Shown in pieces: positions 53,907-63,655 of a DNA stretch of 64,000 nt (the stretch's first letter is position 1; every line of letters begins with the position of its first letter). The stretch lies in NCBI GenBank assembly GCA_030684355.1, contig JAUXTN010000186.1:1-64000 (forward strand). The letters are read 5' to 3'. The stretch is from Pseudomonadota bacterium. GTDB lineage: Bacteria; Myxococcota_A; UBA796; SXON01. The notes beneath the pieces were generated by a model. That model did no database searches. It was not told where the DNA came from and was given only the letters and a program-made list of their open reading frames with translations. Both the position numbers and the translations under genes were made by a program.

Positions 53907-54353
53907 ATGAGCGACGATCGACGGTTCATGGAAGCGGCGTTGGACGAGGCCCGGCAAGGGTTGGCCGAGGGCGGGGTGCCGATCGGCTCGGCCCTGGTCA
54001 TCGACGGCAAGGTGGTCGCCACGGGGCGCAACCGGCGCGTGCAGCAGGGGAACGCGATCCTGCACGGGGAGATGGATTGCCTCCAGGCCGCTGGGCGCCT
54101 CCCCGCGTCGGCGTACGCCCGGGCGACGCTCTACACGACGCTCTCCCCCTGCCCGATGTGCACGGGCGCCGCCCTGCTCTTCAAGATCCCGCGCGTCGTG
54201 CTCGCGGAGAACCGGACCTTCCTCGGCGACGAGGAGCTCCTCCGCTCGCGCGGGGTGGAGGTCGTCAACCTCGACCTCCCCGAGGCGGTCGAGCTGATGC
54301 GCACGTTCATCGTGCGCCACCCGGCCGTGTGGAACGAGGACATCGCCGTCTAG
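53907..54353 (+). CDS. Cytidine/deoxycytidylate-type zinc deaminase, cytosine deaminase-like
   Basis: A 148-residue deaminase with zinc ligands H53 (in the HGE motif with catalytic E55) and C82/C85 in PCPMC. The length and the motif context ILHGEMDCL resemble fungal-type cytosine deaminase and guanine deaminase-like proteins. It would deaminate a base or nucleoside. Its TAG overlaps the TAG of the convergent hutI gene within CTAG, so the two share their last bases. Confidence 0.9.
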   Translation: MSDDRRFMEAALDEARQGLAEGGVPIGSALVIDGKVVATGRNRRVQQGNAILHGEMDCLQAAGRLPASAYARATLYTTLSPCPMCTGAALLFKIPRVVLAENRTFLGDEELLRSRGVEVVNLDLPEAVELMRTFIVRHPAVWNEDIAV

Positions 54354-55561
54354 ATCACGCGTCGACCGTCCTTGAACACCGCCTTCGCGCGGTGGCCGCC
54401 CAGGTACTGCACGAGGACGCGGAGCTCCGCGGGCTCGCCGGGGGGTGGATCGTACAGCGCGAGGTCCGCCCGAGCGCCGGGGCCCAGCCAGCCGCGGTCG
54501 GGCCGTCCCACCGCGCGCGCGGCGTGCGTCGTGATGCCGGCGAGCGCCTCGGAGACGGTGAGCCCCATCGTGAGGCACGCGAGGGTCGCGCACGCCCAGA
54601 GGTCCCGCACCGGGGACGACCCGGGGTTGAAGTCGGTCCCGATCGCCATGGGGACGCCCGCCGCGCGGAACCGCGCAACGGGCGGCGCCGGGTCCTTCAG
54701 GTAGGCCATCGCTCCCGGGAGGAGCACGGCGACCGTGCCGGCGCGTGCCATCGCCTCGATCCCCTCGTCGTCGATCCGCTCGAGGTGGTCGGCGGACAGG
54801 GCCCCGAGCGACGCCGCGAGGGCCGCCGCGCCGGTGTGCACGACCTGCTCGGCGTGCACCCGCACCGCGAGCCCGTACGCCATCCCGGCGCGGAGGATGC
54901 GCTCGGTCTCGGCGAGCGTGAAGGCCCCGCGGTCGCAGTAGGCGTCGATGGCGTCCGCGAGGGGGGCGCAGACGGGGAGCTGCTCGTCGATGACGCGGTC
55001 GACGTAGTCCGGGACGCCCGGCGGGCGCGCGTGAGCCCCGAGGAACGTCGTCACGACGTCGACCGGGCCGGCGGCGCGGCGCGCGGCGCGGAGCATCTTC
55101 GCTTCGTCCGCCGCCGTGAGCCCGTAGCCGCTCTTGATCTCCACCGTCGTGACGCCCAGCGCGAGCATGCCGGCCAGCCGATCGCGCGTCAGGGCGACCA
55201 GATCGTCCTCGGACGCCGCGCGGGTGGCGGCGACGGTGGAATGGATGCCACCGCCCGCCTCCAGGATCGCCGTGTAGGTCTCGCCGGCGAGCCGCCGCTC
55301 GAAGTCCCGGGCGCGTGACCCCGCGAAGGTCGTGTGGGTGTGCGGATCGACCAGGCCGGGCATGCCGATGGCCCCGCCCGCGTCGTAGACGTCGTGCTGC
55401 CCGGGCGGGGCCTCCGCCGCGCGGCCCACCCACGCCACCCGGCCCTCGGCCAGGAGCAGAGCGGCGTCGTCAATGACGTGGGAGCCCGTCCAGAGCTGGC
55501 GGATCCCGTAGACGAGGAGGCGGATGGGGGGGATAGCGGTTGCCACTGCGCTCATTCTCAT
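54350..55561 (-). CDS. hutI: Imidazolonepropionase
   Basis: A 403-residue amidohydrolase that opens the imidazolone ring in histidine degradation. It has the metal-binding DPHTHTTFAGSR, the substrate-contact EIKSGYGLT, the central HAEQ, and ALGTDFNPGS-like (MAIGTDFNPGSSP) near the C-terminus. ATG at 55561 gives the usual length; ATG at 55555 is two codons shorter. hutH, hutU and a formimidase gene are not present in the window, so the pathway is not clustered here. Confidence 0.95.
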   Translation of the reverse strand: MRMSAVATAIPPIRLLVYGIRQLWTGSHVIDDAALLLAEGRVAWVGRAAEAPPGQHDVYDAGGAIGMPGLVDPHTHTTFAGSRARDFERRLAGETYTAILEAGGGIHSTVAATRAASEDDLVALTRDRLAGMLALGVTTVEIKSGYGLTAADEAKMLRAARRAAGPVDVVTTFLGAHARPPGVPDYVDRVIDEQLPVCAPLADAIDAYCDRGAFTLAETERILRAGMAYGLAVRVHAEQVVHTGAAALAASLGALSADHLERIDDEGIEAMARAGTVAVLLPGAMAYLKDPAPPVARFRAAGVPMAIGTDFNPGSSPVRDLWACATLACLTMGLTVSEALAGITTHAARAVGRPDRGWLGPGARADLALYDPPPGEPAELRVLVQYLGGHRAKAVFKDGRRVI

Positions 55562-55594
55562 GCTAATCGTCGCGGCTGATTCGCCCGAGGTCTC

Positions 55595-56494
55595 GTGAAG
55601 CTCTCCATCTATTGCGCCCTCCTCCTGGCCGCCGGTTGCTCCGGCAACACCTACAACCAGGATCCCCCGAAGGACGACATCGGGACCGACTCGGGCACCA
55701 CGGAGGAGAACGACGCCGACACCGACGCCGATTCGGACACCGACGCGGACACCGACTCCGACACGGACTCGGACACCGATGCGGACACCGACTCCGACAC
55801 GGACTCGGATACCGACACGGACACCGACACCGACACCGACCTCTGCACGAACCGGTACGACCCCCTCGATGTCTCCGGCTACATCCGCTACTACGACGTG
55901 ACCCTCATGGGCGCGGCGGGCACCGGGCAGCAGGAGGGCTGGGGCACCGGCTGGACCACCAACGGGGACCAGGCCTACGTCATGTACGACGAGGTCTCGA
56001 CCTCCACCGGCGGCTGGTCGGGCAGCATCTACGAGGGCTGTGACTACGGCGGCGTCGCCGGCATGTACATGCTCGAGTGGGACGTGTCCGCGGAGGTCAG
56101 CGGCTCCTCCCTCGGCGCGCTCCTCGGCACCCCGACCGATCCCCGCAAGTACCTGCCCTCCGAGGCCGAGCTCGGCACCGGCACCTCGTGGAGCTACGCG
56201 TACACCACGTCGGCCAGCTTCAGCGGGCTCCCCGTCACCATCACGGTCGACGGCGCGTACTCCGAGATGCCGCTCACGACGGTCACGCTGTACGACGGCA
56301 ACACGTACGACGCGTACTACATCATCAACAGCTACTACCTCGACCTCGGCGGCTTCACCCAGATCAACGGCGAGCTCGAGCAGTGGTACGTCGAGGGCCT
56401 CGGTCTCGTCCGCGAGATCAACACCAACACCGATGACGGGAGCGACGTGATGTCGCGCGAGCTCACCGGCTACTCCGGCCTCACCCCCCGGTAG
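55595..56494 (+). CDS. Lipoprotein with Asp/Thr/Ser tandem-repeat linker
   Basis: A 299-residue lipoprotein (MKLSIYCALLLAAGC, Cys15). Residues about 40-83 are an acidic DTDADTDSDTDS-type repeat, a flexible spacer often seen in Myxococcota surface lipoproteins. The remaining 215 residues are rich in Tyr, Gly, Thr and Ser (GWGTGWTTNGDQAYVMYDE), suggesting a secreted beta-rich domain of unknown function. The start is GTG at 55595. The next gene follows 9 nt later. Confidence 0.83.
   Translation: MKLSIYCALLLAAGCSGNTYNQDPPKDDIGTDSGTTEENDADTDADSDTDADTDSDTDSDTDADTDSDTDSDTDTDTDTDTDLCTNRYDPLDVSGYIRYYDVTLMGAAGTGQQEGWGTGWTTNGDQAYVMYDEVSTSTGGWSGSIYEGCDYGGVAGMYMLEWDVSAEVSGSSLGALLGTPTDPRKYLPSEAELGTGTSWSYAYTTSASFSGLPVTITVDGAYSEMPLTTVTLYDGNTYDAYYIINSYYLDLGGFTQINGELEQWYVEGLGLVREINTNTDDGSDVMSRELTGYSGLTPR
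55736..55807 (+). repeat. Two tandem 36-bp repeats inside the Asp/Thr lipoprotein gene
   Basis: Units at 55736-55771 and 55772-55807 each encode DTDADTDSDTDS and differ at one base (gacgcg versus gatgcg). Simpler gac-acc repeats flank them. Copy-number change here would lengthen or shorten the linker in frame. Confidence 0.85.
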
Positions 56495-56503
56495 GTTGCG
56501 TTC

Positions 56504-57343
56504 ATGCTGTTCTCGCTCGTCGGCCTCGCCTTCGCCACCCACGTCGCGACCTACGACGTCAACGCCCGTTGGACGAAGGCCCCCTTGTCGGGGTTGGAGT
56601 CCCTGGTCGTCGACCCCGCGGTCGCGATCGCCCAGCTCGCGCCCCTGACGCCGCCCATCGCGGTCGACGCCGAGGACCTTCCCAACCTCGCCGCCAAGGG
56701 CGAGCGTGCGATCGTCTTCACGAACCCCCTGTCGACCTGGGCGAAGCTGTCGTTGAACGGGCTCCCGATCGGCAACATCGGGCCCTACGCCACGATGCGC
56801 GTCGACGGCGTGAAGCTCGGCGTGTACTCCATCGCGCTCGAGGCCCCGACCCTGCGCGTCCGCACGTTCGCCGTGCACGTCGGGCCGATGCCGCGTGTCG
56901 CCCCGCCCATCGCCGTCACGGTGAAGCGGGACCGCATCGACCTCTCCGACAAGATCTACTTCGAGCTCGACAGCGCCGTGATCCTCGCCGAGAGCTTCGG
57001 CCTGCTCGACGCCGTGGCGACCGCGCTGAACGCCCACCCCGAGGTGCTCGTCGTCCGCATCGAGGGGCACACGGACAGCCGTGGGGAAGCCGCCTACAAC
57101 CAGACCTTGTCCGAGTCGCGCGCGGCGTCGGTCCGAGACTACCTGGTGAAGGCCGGCGTCGCCACCGACCGCTTCCTGGCGGCCGGCTTCGGCGAGTCCA
57201 TGCCCATCGACCCCGCCGAGACCGAGACCGAGGCCGCGTGGGACGCGAACCGTCGCGTCGAGTTCCTCGTCGACAAGCACGTCGAGGACATGGTGCCCGT
57301 CGTGGCGCCCGGGCCCGTGAAGAAGAAGAAGGGCGGCAAGTAG
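56504..57343 (+). CDS. OmpA-family C-terminal domain protein
   Basis: A 279-residue protein with a short signal-like N-terminus (MLFSLVGLAFA). A middle beta region follows, with a PEGA-like segment (LSLNGLPIGNIGPYATMRVDGVKLG). The C-terminal OmpA/MotB domain (about 150-260) carries KIYFELDSA, VRIEGHTDSRGE, LSESRAASVRDYL and AAGFGESMPI. The domain binds peptidoglycan non-covalently and so links the outer membrane or periplasm to the wall. A Lys-rich tail ends it. It lies 9 nt after the repeat lipoprotein gene. Confidence 0.9.
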   Translation: MLFSLVGLAFATHVATYDVNARWTKAPLSGLESLVVDPAVAIAQLAPLTPPIAVDAEDLPNLAAKGERAIVFTNPLSTWAKLSLNGLPIGNIGPYATMRVDGVKLGVYSIALEAPTLRVRTFAVHVGPMPRVAPPIAVTVKRDRIDLSDKIYFELDSAVILAESFGLLDAVATALNAHPEVLVVRIEGHTDSRGEAAYNQTLSESRAASVRDYLVKAGVATDRFLAAGFGESMPIDPAETETEAAWDANRRVEFLVDKHVEDMVPVVAPGPVKKKKGGK

Positions 57344-57445
57344 GCCGCTCGGCTTCGCGCGGGCGGCGACGCGGCAGACCCCGCGGGCGGCGGCCCCGAG
57401 GGGTGGAAGCGCGCTGGCCGGCGCCGCGCGCTCCGACCCTCGCCG

Positions 57446-58720
57446 CTAGATGATCGTCCCCTCGGGCAGCGTGGCGTCTTTCGGGACGATCACGATGCCG
57501 TCGCGGATGTACCAGCCGTCCCCGTCCTGGTCGGGGCGGTCGACACCGCCGCGAATGACGCAGCCCGCCCCGATCCGGGCGTTCTTGTCCAGGATCGCGC
57601 GCTCGATCATGCAGCCACGCCCGACGCCCACGGGCTCGATGCCGCGGTCGAGGTTGGCCGCCCGCACGTCGTCGTCCTCGTAGTAGTCCGCGCCCATCAT
57701 CACGACGTCCTTGAGGCGCGCGCCCTTCTGTACGCGCGAGCGGATGCCGATCACGCAGTGGTCGAGCTCGCCGCCGAACAGCAGGCAGCCATCGGAGAGG
57801 ATGCTCCGGCGGACCGCGGCGTCGAGCAGCTTGCTCGCGGGGAGGAAGCGCTGGCGCGTGTAGATGGGCCCGTCCGCGTGGTGGAAGCGGAACGGGGGCT
57901 CCTCTTCGGTCAGCGCCAGGTTCGCTTCGTACAAGCTCCCGATCGTCCCGATGTCGCGCCAGTAGCCCCCGAAGTGGTGGGCGGCGACGCGGTGGGTGCG
58001 GATCATGTCGGGGAGGATGTGCTTCCCGAAGTCCATGTTCGCGGGGTTCAGGAGGATCTCGCGCAGCGCCGAGAGGCGGAAGATGTAGACGCCCATGCTC
58101 GCCAGGAACTGGTCGTCCCCCATGCCCCACGCCCGGCGGAGCGGCGCCGGCGACAACATGCTGGAGATGTCCTCGTCGGGACGCGGCTTCTCTCGGAACG
58201 CGGTCACCACGCCCTGCTCGTCCACCGCGAGCACGCCGAGCCCCGTCACGTCCACCCGGGGGACGGGGATGACGCTCACGGTGGCGTCGGCGTCCGCCGC
58301 GAGGTGGCGCTCATACATCTCACGGTAGTTCATGCGGTAGAGGTGGTCGCCGGACAGGATGATGAGGTGCTCCACCCCCCAGGCCGTCAGGCGGCGGATC
58401 TGCTTGCGGACGGCGTCCGCGGTGCCCTGGTACCAGTCGCCGCCGTCGTCCGTCTGCTCCGCGGCGAGCACCTCGACCTGCCCCTGCCCGAAGATGTCGA
58501 ACCGATAGGTGTTCGTGATGTGCGAGTTCAACGAGGCCGAGTTGAACTGCGTGAGGACCGCGATGTGCCGAAACCCGGAGTTGATCGCGTTCGACAACGG
58601 GATGTCGATCAAGCGGTACTTGCCGCCGACGGGCACGGCCGGTTTGGCGCGATGTTTGGTCAGCGGGTACAACCGCTGCCCTCGTCCCCCACCGAGGATG
58701 ACCGTGTACACCTGCGGCAT
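57446..58720 (-). CDS. glgC: Glucose-1-phosphate adenylyltransferase
   Basis: A 424-residue ADP-glucose pyrophosphorylase that makes ADP-glucose for glycogen. It has the nucleotide-binding VILGGGRGQRLYPLTKHRAKPAVPVGGKYRLIDIPLSNAINSG, the ILSGDHLYRMNYREM active-site region, the FGGYWRDIGT segment and a left-handed beta-helix C-terminal domain with hexapeptide-like turns. Glycogen synthase and branching enzyme are not adjacent. Its ATG at 58720 is only 18 bp from the divergent FG-GAP lipoprotein start. Confidence 0.96.
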   Translation of the reverse strand: MPQVYTVILGGGRGQRLYPLTKHRAKPAVPVGGKYRLIDIPLSNAINSGFRHIAVLTQFNSASLNSHITNTYRFDIFGQGQVEVLAAEQTDDGGDWYQGTADAVRKQIRRLTAWGVEHLIILSGDHLYRMNYREMYERHLAADADATVSVIPVPRVDVTGLGVLAVDEQGVVTAFREKPRPDEDISSMLSPAPLRRAWGMGDDQFLASMGVYIFRLSALREILLNPANMDFGKHILPDMIRTHRVAAHHFGGYWRDIGTIGSLYEANLALTEEEPPFRFHHADGPIYTRQRFLPASKLLDAAVRRSILSDGCLLFGGELDHCVIGIRSRVQKGARLKDVVMMGADYYEDDDVRAANLDRGIEPVGVGRGCMIERAILDKNARIGAGCVIRGGVDRPDQDGDGWYIRDGIVIVPKDATLPEGTII

Positions 58721-58738
58721 GCGAACTCCCGAGGACCG

Positions 58739-60202
58739 ATGTTGTCGACGCCCCTAACATCGCGGCACCGCCTCTACATCCGCTCGATCCTCGTGTCGGC
58801 GGCAATATCCACAACCGGATGCCCGGCTCCGTGCGAAGGCGCCGGTTGCGGCGACCTGTACCCCCGCGCGTCGCTCGCGCTGTTTCGCGCGGCTGACCTC
58901 GTCGCCCCGGAGGTCGACCCCCTGGCCGCCCCGCTCGCGGTCACGGGTACGGACGCCGACGGGTTCGACTGGGCGGTGGTCGGAACGGGCGCCGGACTCC
59001 TGGTGGGCGTCCCGAAGGCGGACGAGGTGCGGTGGTACGACGGGGACGCCCTGACCGAGGGGGGCGCCGCGGATGTGCTCGAAGGCGAAGCCGCGGGTGA
59101 GCGCTTCGGTGCCGCGGTGGCCTCGGGGACCGGCCCCGAGGGGGGGCGCCTCCTCGTGGGGGCCCCCAGCCGGGCGGGCGGGCCGACGCTCTCGGCCGCA
59201 GGCGCCGTGTACGTCTACGAGGGGACCGACGGCGCGGTCGGGACCTCCGGCGCGCCCCAGGTCGTGCTGGGCGTGGCCGCGGAGGACCACTTCGGCGAGG
59301 GCGTGTGGGCCTGTGGCGACCTCGACGGCGACGGCGTCTCCGACTGGGCGGGCTCCGCCCCGTGGACCTCCGTGGGCGCCAACCAGCTGGCGGGCAGCCT
59401 CACGCTGGGGCTCTCCTCCACGCCGCTCCCCGCGGGCACATCGAGCGCGGCGGACCTTCCGTCGCTCGTGGGCGCCTCCAGCGGGGCGCGCTTCGGCGCG
59501 GCCGTCCAGTGCGAGCGGTCGCTCGACGACGACGCCCTCGCCGAGCTCGTCGTGGCGGCGCCCTACGCGAAGGCCATCGCGCGCGAGGGTGCGGGCACGG
59601 TCTCCATCTGGGCCAGCCCGCTCGACGGGGCTGCCCCGAGGGAGCCGGCCATCACGTTCGAGGGGGACGAGCCCGATGCCTCCTTCGGCGCGGCCATCGC
59701 GGTCGGTGACCTGGACGGCGACGGGGAAGAGGAGCTCGTGGTCGGCGCGCCGGGCGTGGACGGCGGCGGGGGGGACAACGACGCCGCGGGGGCCGTGTTC
59801 GTCTACGGGGGTGCCGAGCTGCACGCGAAGCTCGCGAGCCCGGTGGAGGCCGCCTTGCCGGGCCCCGCCCGCACCCTGCGGGGCGAATTCGCGCGCGGTC
59901 GCTTCGGGGCGTCGGTCGCCATCGCGGACCTCGACGGAGACGGCATCGGCGACCTGGTCGTCGGCGCGCCGGGCACCAACCGCACCGGAGAGGCCGCCGC
60001 GACGCGCGCGGGCGCCGCGATCGTGTGGTGGGGCCCCTACACCGGGTGGCCGGCCGTCCAGTTCATGAGCGATGCCCCGACCCTCGTCGCGGCGGATCGC
60101 CAGCACCTGGAGACGGGCGGCGTGATCGCCACGGCCGACCTCGAGGGCGATCTCGTGTCGGAGCTCGTGCTCCTCACGCGGGCCGCCTCGGAGGTGGAGT
60201 AG
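58739..60202 (+). CDS. FG-GAP repeat (integrin-alpha-like) beta-propeller lipoprotein
   Basis: A 487-residue protein whose N-terminus ends in ILVSAAISTTGC, a plausible lipobox with Cys28. Then come about six FG-GAP/VCBS-type blades with RFGAAVA/SFGAAIAVG and calcium-binding loops DLDGDGVSDW, DLDGDGEEEL and DLDGDGIGDL. Such propellers bind ligands or surfaces outside the cell. Function unknown. The ATG at 58739 is close to the glgC start, so the two divergent genes must overlap in their promoter elements. Confidence 0.87.
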   Translation: MLSTPLTSRHRLYIRSILVSAAISTTGCPAPCEGAGCGDLYPRASLALFRAADLVAPEVDPLAAPLAVTGTDADGFDWAVVGTGAGLLVGVPKADEVRWYDGDALTEGGAADVLEGEAAGERFGAAVASGTGPEGGRLLVGAPSRAGGPTLSAAGAVYVYEGTDGAVGTSGAPQVVLGVAAEDHFGEGVWACGDLDGDGVSDWAGSAPWTSVGANQLAGSLTLGLSSTPLPAGTSSAADLPSLVGASSGARFGAAVQCERSLDDDALAELVVAAPYAKAIAREGAGTVSIWASPLDGAAPREPAITFEGDEPDASFGAAIAVGDLDGDGEEELVVGAPGVDGGGGDNDAAGAVFVYGGAELHAKLASPVEAALPGPARTLRGEFARGRFGASVAIADLDGDGIGDLVVGAPGTNRTGEAAATRAGAAIVWWGPYTGWPAVQFMSDAPTLVAADRQHLETGGVIATADLEGDLVSELVLLTRAASEVE

Positions 60203-60262
60203 GCGTCGAACCGCCCAGGTGCGCCGCGCCGGGTTAGCACCTTGCCGCCCGGGAGAGGCACC

Positions 60263-61035
<773 letters not shown>

Positions 61036-61039
<4 letters not shown>

Positions 61040-62205
61040 AGCCGATCATCGTCGTCTTCCTCACCGTCGTCCTGGACCTCGTCGGGTTCGGGATCGTCAT
61101 CCCGCTCCTCCCGTTCTACGCGGAGAGCTTCCACGCCACGCCCCTGCAGGTGACCCTGCTGATGGCGTGCTACTCGCTCGCCCAGTTCGTGGCGGCGCCG
61201 CTCTGGGGCCGGCTCTCCGACCGCGTCGGCCGCCGTCCCGTCATGCTGGCCTCCATCGGGCTCACCGCGCTGATGCTCGCGGGGTTCGCCGCGTCGAACT
61301 CGCTCTGGATGCTCTTCGTGTTCCGCACCCTCCACGGGGCGATGACCGCGAACATCTCGACGGCCCAGGCGTGCATGGCCGACCTCACGACGCCCGAGAA
61401 CCGTGCGAAGGGCATGGGGCTCATCGGCGCGGCGTTCGGCATCGGGTTCACCCTCGGGCCGTTCCTCGGCGGCGAGCTCGCCGAGACCTCCCTCACGCTC
61501 CCGCTGTGGCTCGCCGCGGGCCTCTCCACGCTCAACCTCCTGCTCGCGATGCGCTGGCTCCCGGAGACCCGCCATGCCGGCTCCGCGCCCATCCGGCGCT
61601 CCATCGCCCCGGCCGCGCTCTGGGGCGCCCTCACCGCCCCCGCGATCGGCCTCTGCATCGCGTTGACGTTCGTGCAGGTGTTCTCGTTCGCGCTGATGGA
61701 GAGCACGTTCACGCTCTTCGCTGAGCGCGCCCATGGCATGCGGCCCGCGGAGATCGGGCGCCTGTTCGGGCTCGTCGGCATCATCGGCGTCGTGGTCCAG
61801 GGCGGGCTCATCGGGCGGCTGGTGAAGCGGTTCGGCGAGCGGCCCCTCGTCCCGGTCGGCCTCGGGCTCCTCACCATCGGGATCCTCGCGCTCCCCTCGG
61901 CCCCCCCGACCCTCGCCCTCGCCATCGTGTTCTCGATCCTCGCGGTCGGCCAGGGCCTCGCGACGCCGAGCCTCCAGTCCCTCATCTCCCGCAGCGCGGC
62001 GGCGTCCGACCAGGGCTCTGTGCTGGGGACCGCGCAGTCGATCAGCGCGCTCGCTCGCGCCACGGGGCCGGCGCTCGGGGGGGTCCTCTTCAGCTCGGCG
62101 GGCCCGGCGGCACCGTTCTACGTCGCGGGGCTGCTCCTCGGCTGCTCGGTCTTCCTGGCGTTCCCGGCGACCGCCCGGGCGGTGTCACCCCTCACCCCGC
62201 GGTAG
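61036..62205 (+). CDS. Major facilitator superfamily transporter, TetA/TCR-like
   Basis: A 389-residue protein with twelve predicted membrane segments. The N-terminal IPLLPFYAESFHATPLQV and motif A GRLSDRVGRRPVML are of the TCR/Tet group of drug:H+ antiporters; the sequence alone does not show the substrate. The ATG at 61036 overlaps the stop of the phosphatase gene. Its 3' end is 6 nt from the convergent patatin gene. Confidence 0.92.
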
Positions 62206-62211
62206 CGTCGA

Positions 62212-63627
62212 TCAGATGGGGCGGAACGGCGTGCAGGTCTTCTCGATGACCGGCATGAACGGCTCCATCTCCTCCATCGTCCACTGCATCGCCTTGTTCA
62301 CGTCCGGCACGTTCGGGACGAGGTTCAGGGGCGACAACGTGCGGTCCATCGCGATGTACGTGTTCGCGTAGGGGATGTTGCGCGCGACGTTGGGCCGCAC
62401 GATCTGTTGGATCCCATAGAACAGGATCGCGCGCATGCGCGGCGGGAAACAGTCCAGCGCCACGATGTACGGGTTGCGACGGCGCAGCCGGCCCGACATT
62501 GCCTCGGTGAAGGCCGGCCGCACCGGGACGTTGTTCACGATACCGCCCTCCGCGAGGCGGGTGATGCCGTAGCGGGCGTAGAGCTCGTCGAGCAGCGCCT
62601 TCATGCGCCGATCGTCGCGGAGCACGTCGTAGTGGATGAGCCCCGGGATCGAAGAGGAGAAGCCGGCGGCATCGAGGACGTCGGCATCGTAGGTCGCGGG
62701 ATCGGCGCCGAAGACGACCTCGCGCAGGGCGTCCGGCGTGGAGAGGAGCTCGCGGAAGATCGTCGCGATCTGCCCGACCTTGGCGAGGGTGGAGACCTGG
62801 AGCCGCACCCCGGGGCGGACGGCGTCGTCCAGGAAGTGCTCGTAGTAGGAGAGGTCGTGCTTGAGCGCCTCGACCCCGATGCCCGTGGTCACCACGAGGA
62901 GCGGGATCTCCAGGTCCTTGAAGGTGAGCGGCTGGCCCTCCGGGGTCTCGAACAAGGAGCCGATGGCGCTGCGCAGGTAGAGGCGCAATGTCGCCGGGAG
63001 CCCGTACCGGCTCTCGATCTGGAGGACGCGGAAGACGCGCTCCCAGGAGAGCCGCTTGGCCGCGGCCACGAGCGGCGCGCCGTCGAACACCCGCCGCCGT
63101 GCGCGGAAGAGGCCCAGCAGCGAGCCGATGGAGGTCCCCGCGATGAGCTCGGGCTGCAGCCCGCGGCGATGGAACAGCGTCCACGCGCCGGCGTAGCCGT
63201 ACCCCGCGCCGCCACCGCCCCCGCACACGACGACGAGCTGGCGGGTCGTGACCTCGGCTTCGAGGCTGTCGCGATCGAGCGGGAAGTGCTCCAGGAGCCG
63301 CCGCCGCCGCTCGCGGGTCATCCCCACGAGCTCGGGGAGCACCCGCATCGCACCCCACAAGGAGGGCTCGTCGATGAGGTGCGGCGTCAGGGCGTCCCGC
63401 ACCTTCCAGGCGTGGGACGCCAGGAACCCCTGCACGTCGTGGTCGACGCCGGCCTCGTCCCGCACCACGAGGAGCTTGGCGAAGTTCAGCACATAGCGGA
63501 TGGCCGAGAGAGCCTCTTCATGAAGCTCTCCCGGCCGCGCCGCGGCCATTCGCACCGCGGACGCCTCCAGATCTTCGAAGGGCTTTCGCAGCTCCAGCAG
63601 ACGGTCGGCGTCCAGCAATCGCTCCAC
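62212..63627 (-). CDS. Patatin-like phospholipase family protein
   Basis: A 471-residue protein with a helical N-terminal region (1-125) and a patatin domain. The oxyanion loop is GGGGGAGYGYAG (136-147) and the nucleophile elbow is GTSIG with S166. The partner residue motif, usually D-G-G/A, reads E-G-G at 360-362 (AEGGIVNNVP). The family hydrolyses phospholipids and neutral lipids. The Asp-to-Glu change at the dyad makes activity uncertain. The start is GTG at 63627. Confidence 0.88.
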   Translation of the reverse strand: MERLLDADRLLELRKPFEDLEASAVRMAAARPGELHEEALSAIRYVLNFAKLLVVRDEAGVDHDVQGFLASHAWKVRDALTPHLIDEPSLWGAMRVLPELVGMTRERRRRLLEHFPLDRDSLEAEVTTRQLVVVCGGGGGAGYGYAGAWTLFHRRGLQPELIAGTSIGSLLGLFRARRRVFDGAPLVAAAKRLSWERVFRVLQIESRYGLPATLRLYLRSAIGSLFETPEGQPLTFKDLEIPLLVVTTGIGVEALKHDLSYYEHFLDDAVRPGVRLQVSTLAKVGQIATIFRELLSTPDALREVVFGADPATYDADVLDAAGFSSSIPGLIHYDVLRDDRRMKALLDELYARYGITRLAEGGIVNNVPVRPAFTEAMSGRLRRRNPYIVALDCFPPRMRAILFYGIQQIVRPNVARNIPYANTYIAMDRTLSPLNLVPNVPDVNKAMQWTMEEMEPFMPVIEKTCTPFRPI

Positions 63628-63655
63628 AGGCCCCGCTACCTATCGGTGTGGGCCC

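Noticed and set aside
55712..55842. CRISPR-like direct repeats
   Set aside because: The repeats are contiguous, in frame and encode an Asp/Thr linker; there are no spacers or cas genes.
57344..57445. Terminator between ompA-like gene and glgC
   Set aside because: The 102-bp convergent gap is GC-rich with several short palindromes, but none has a T-run on either strand.
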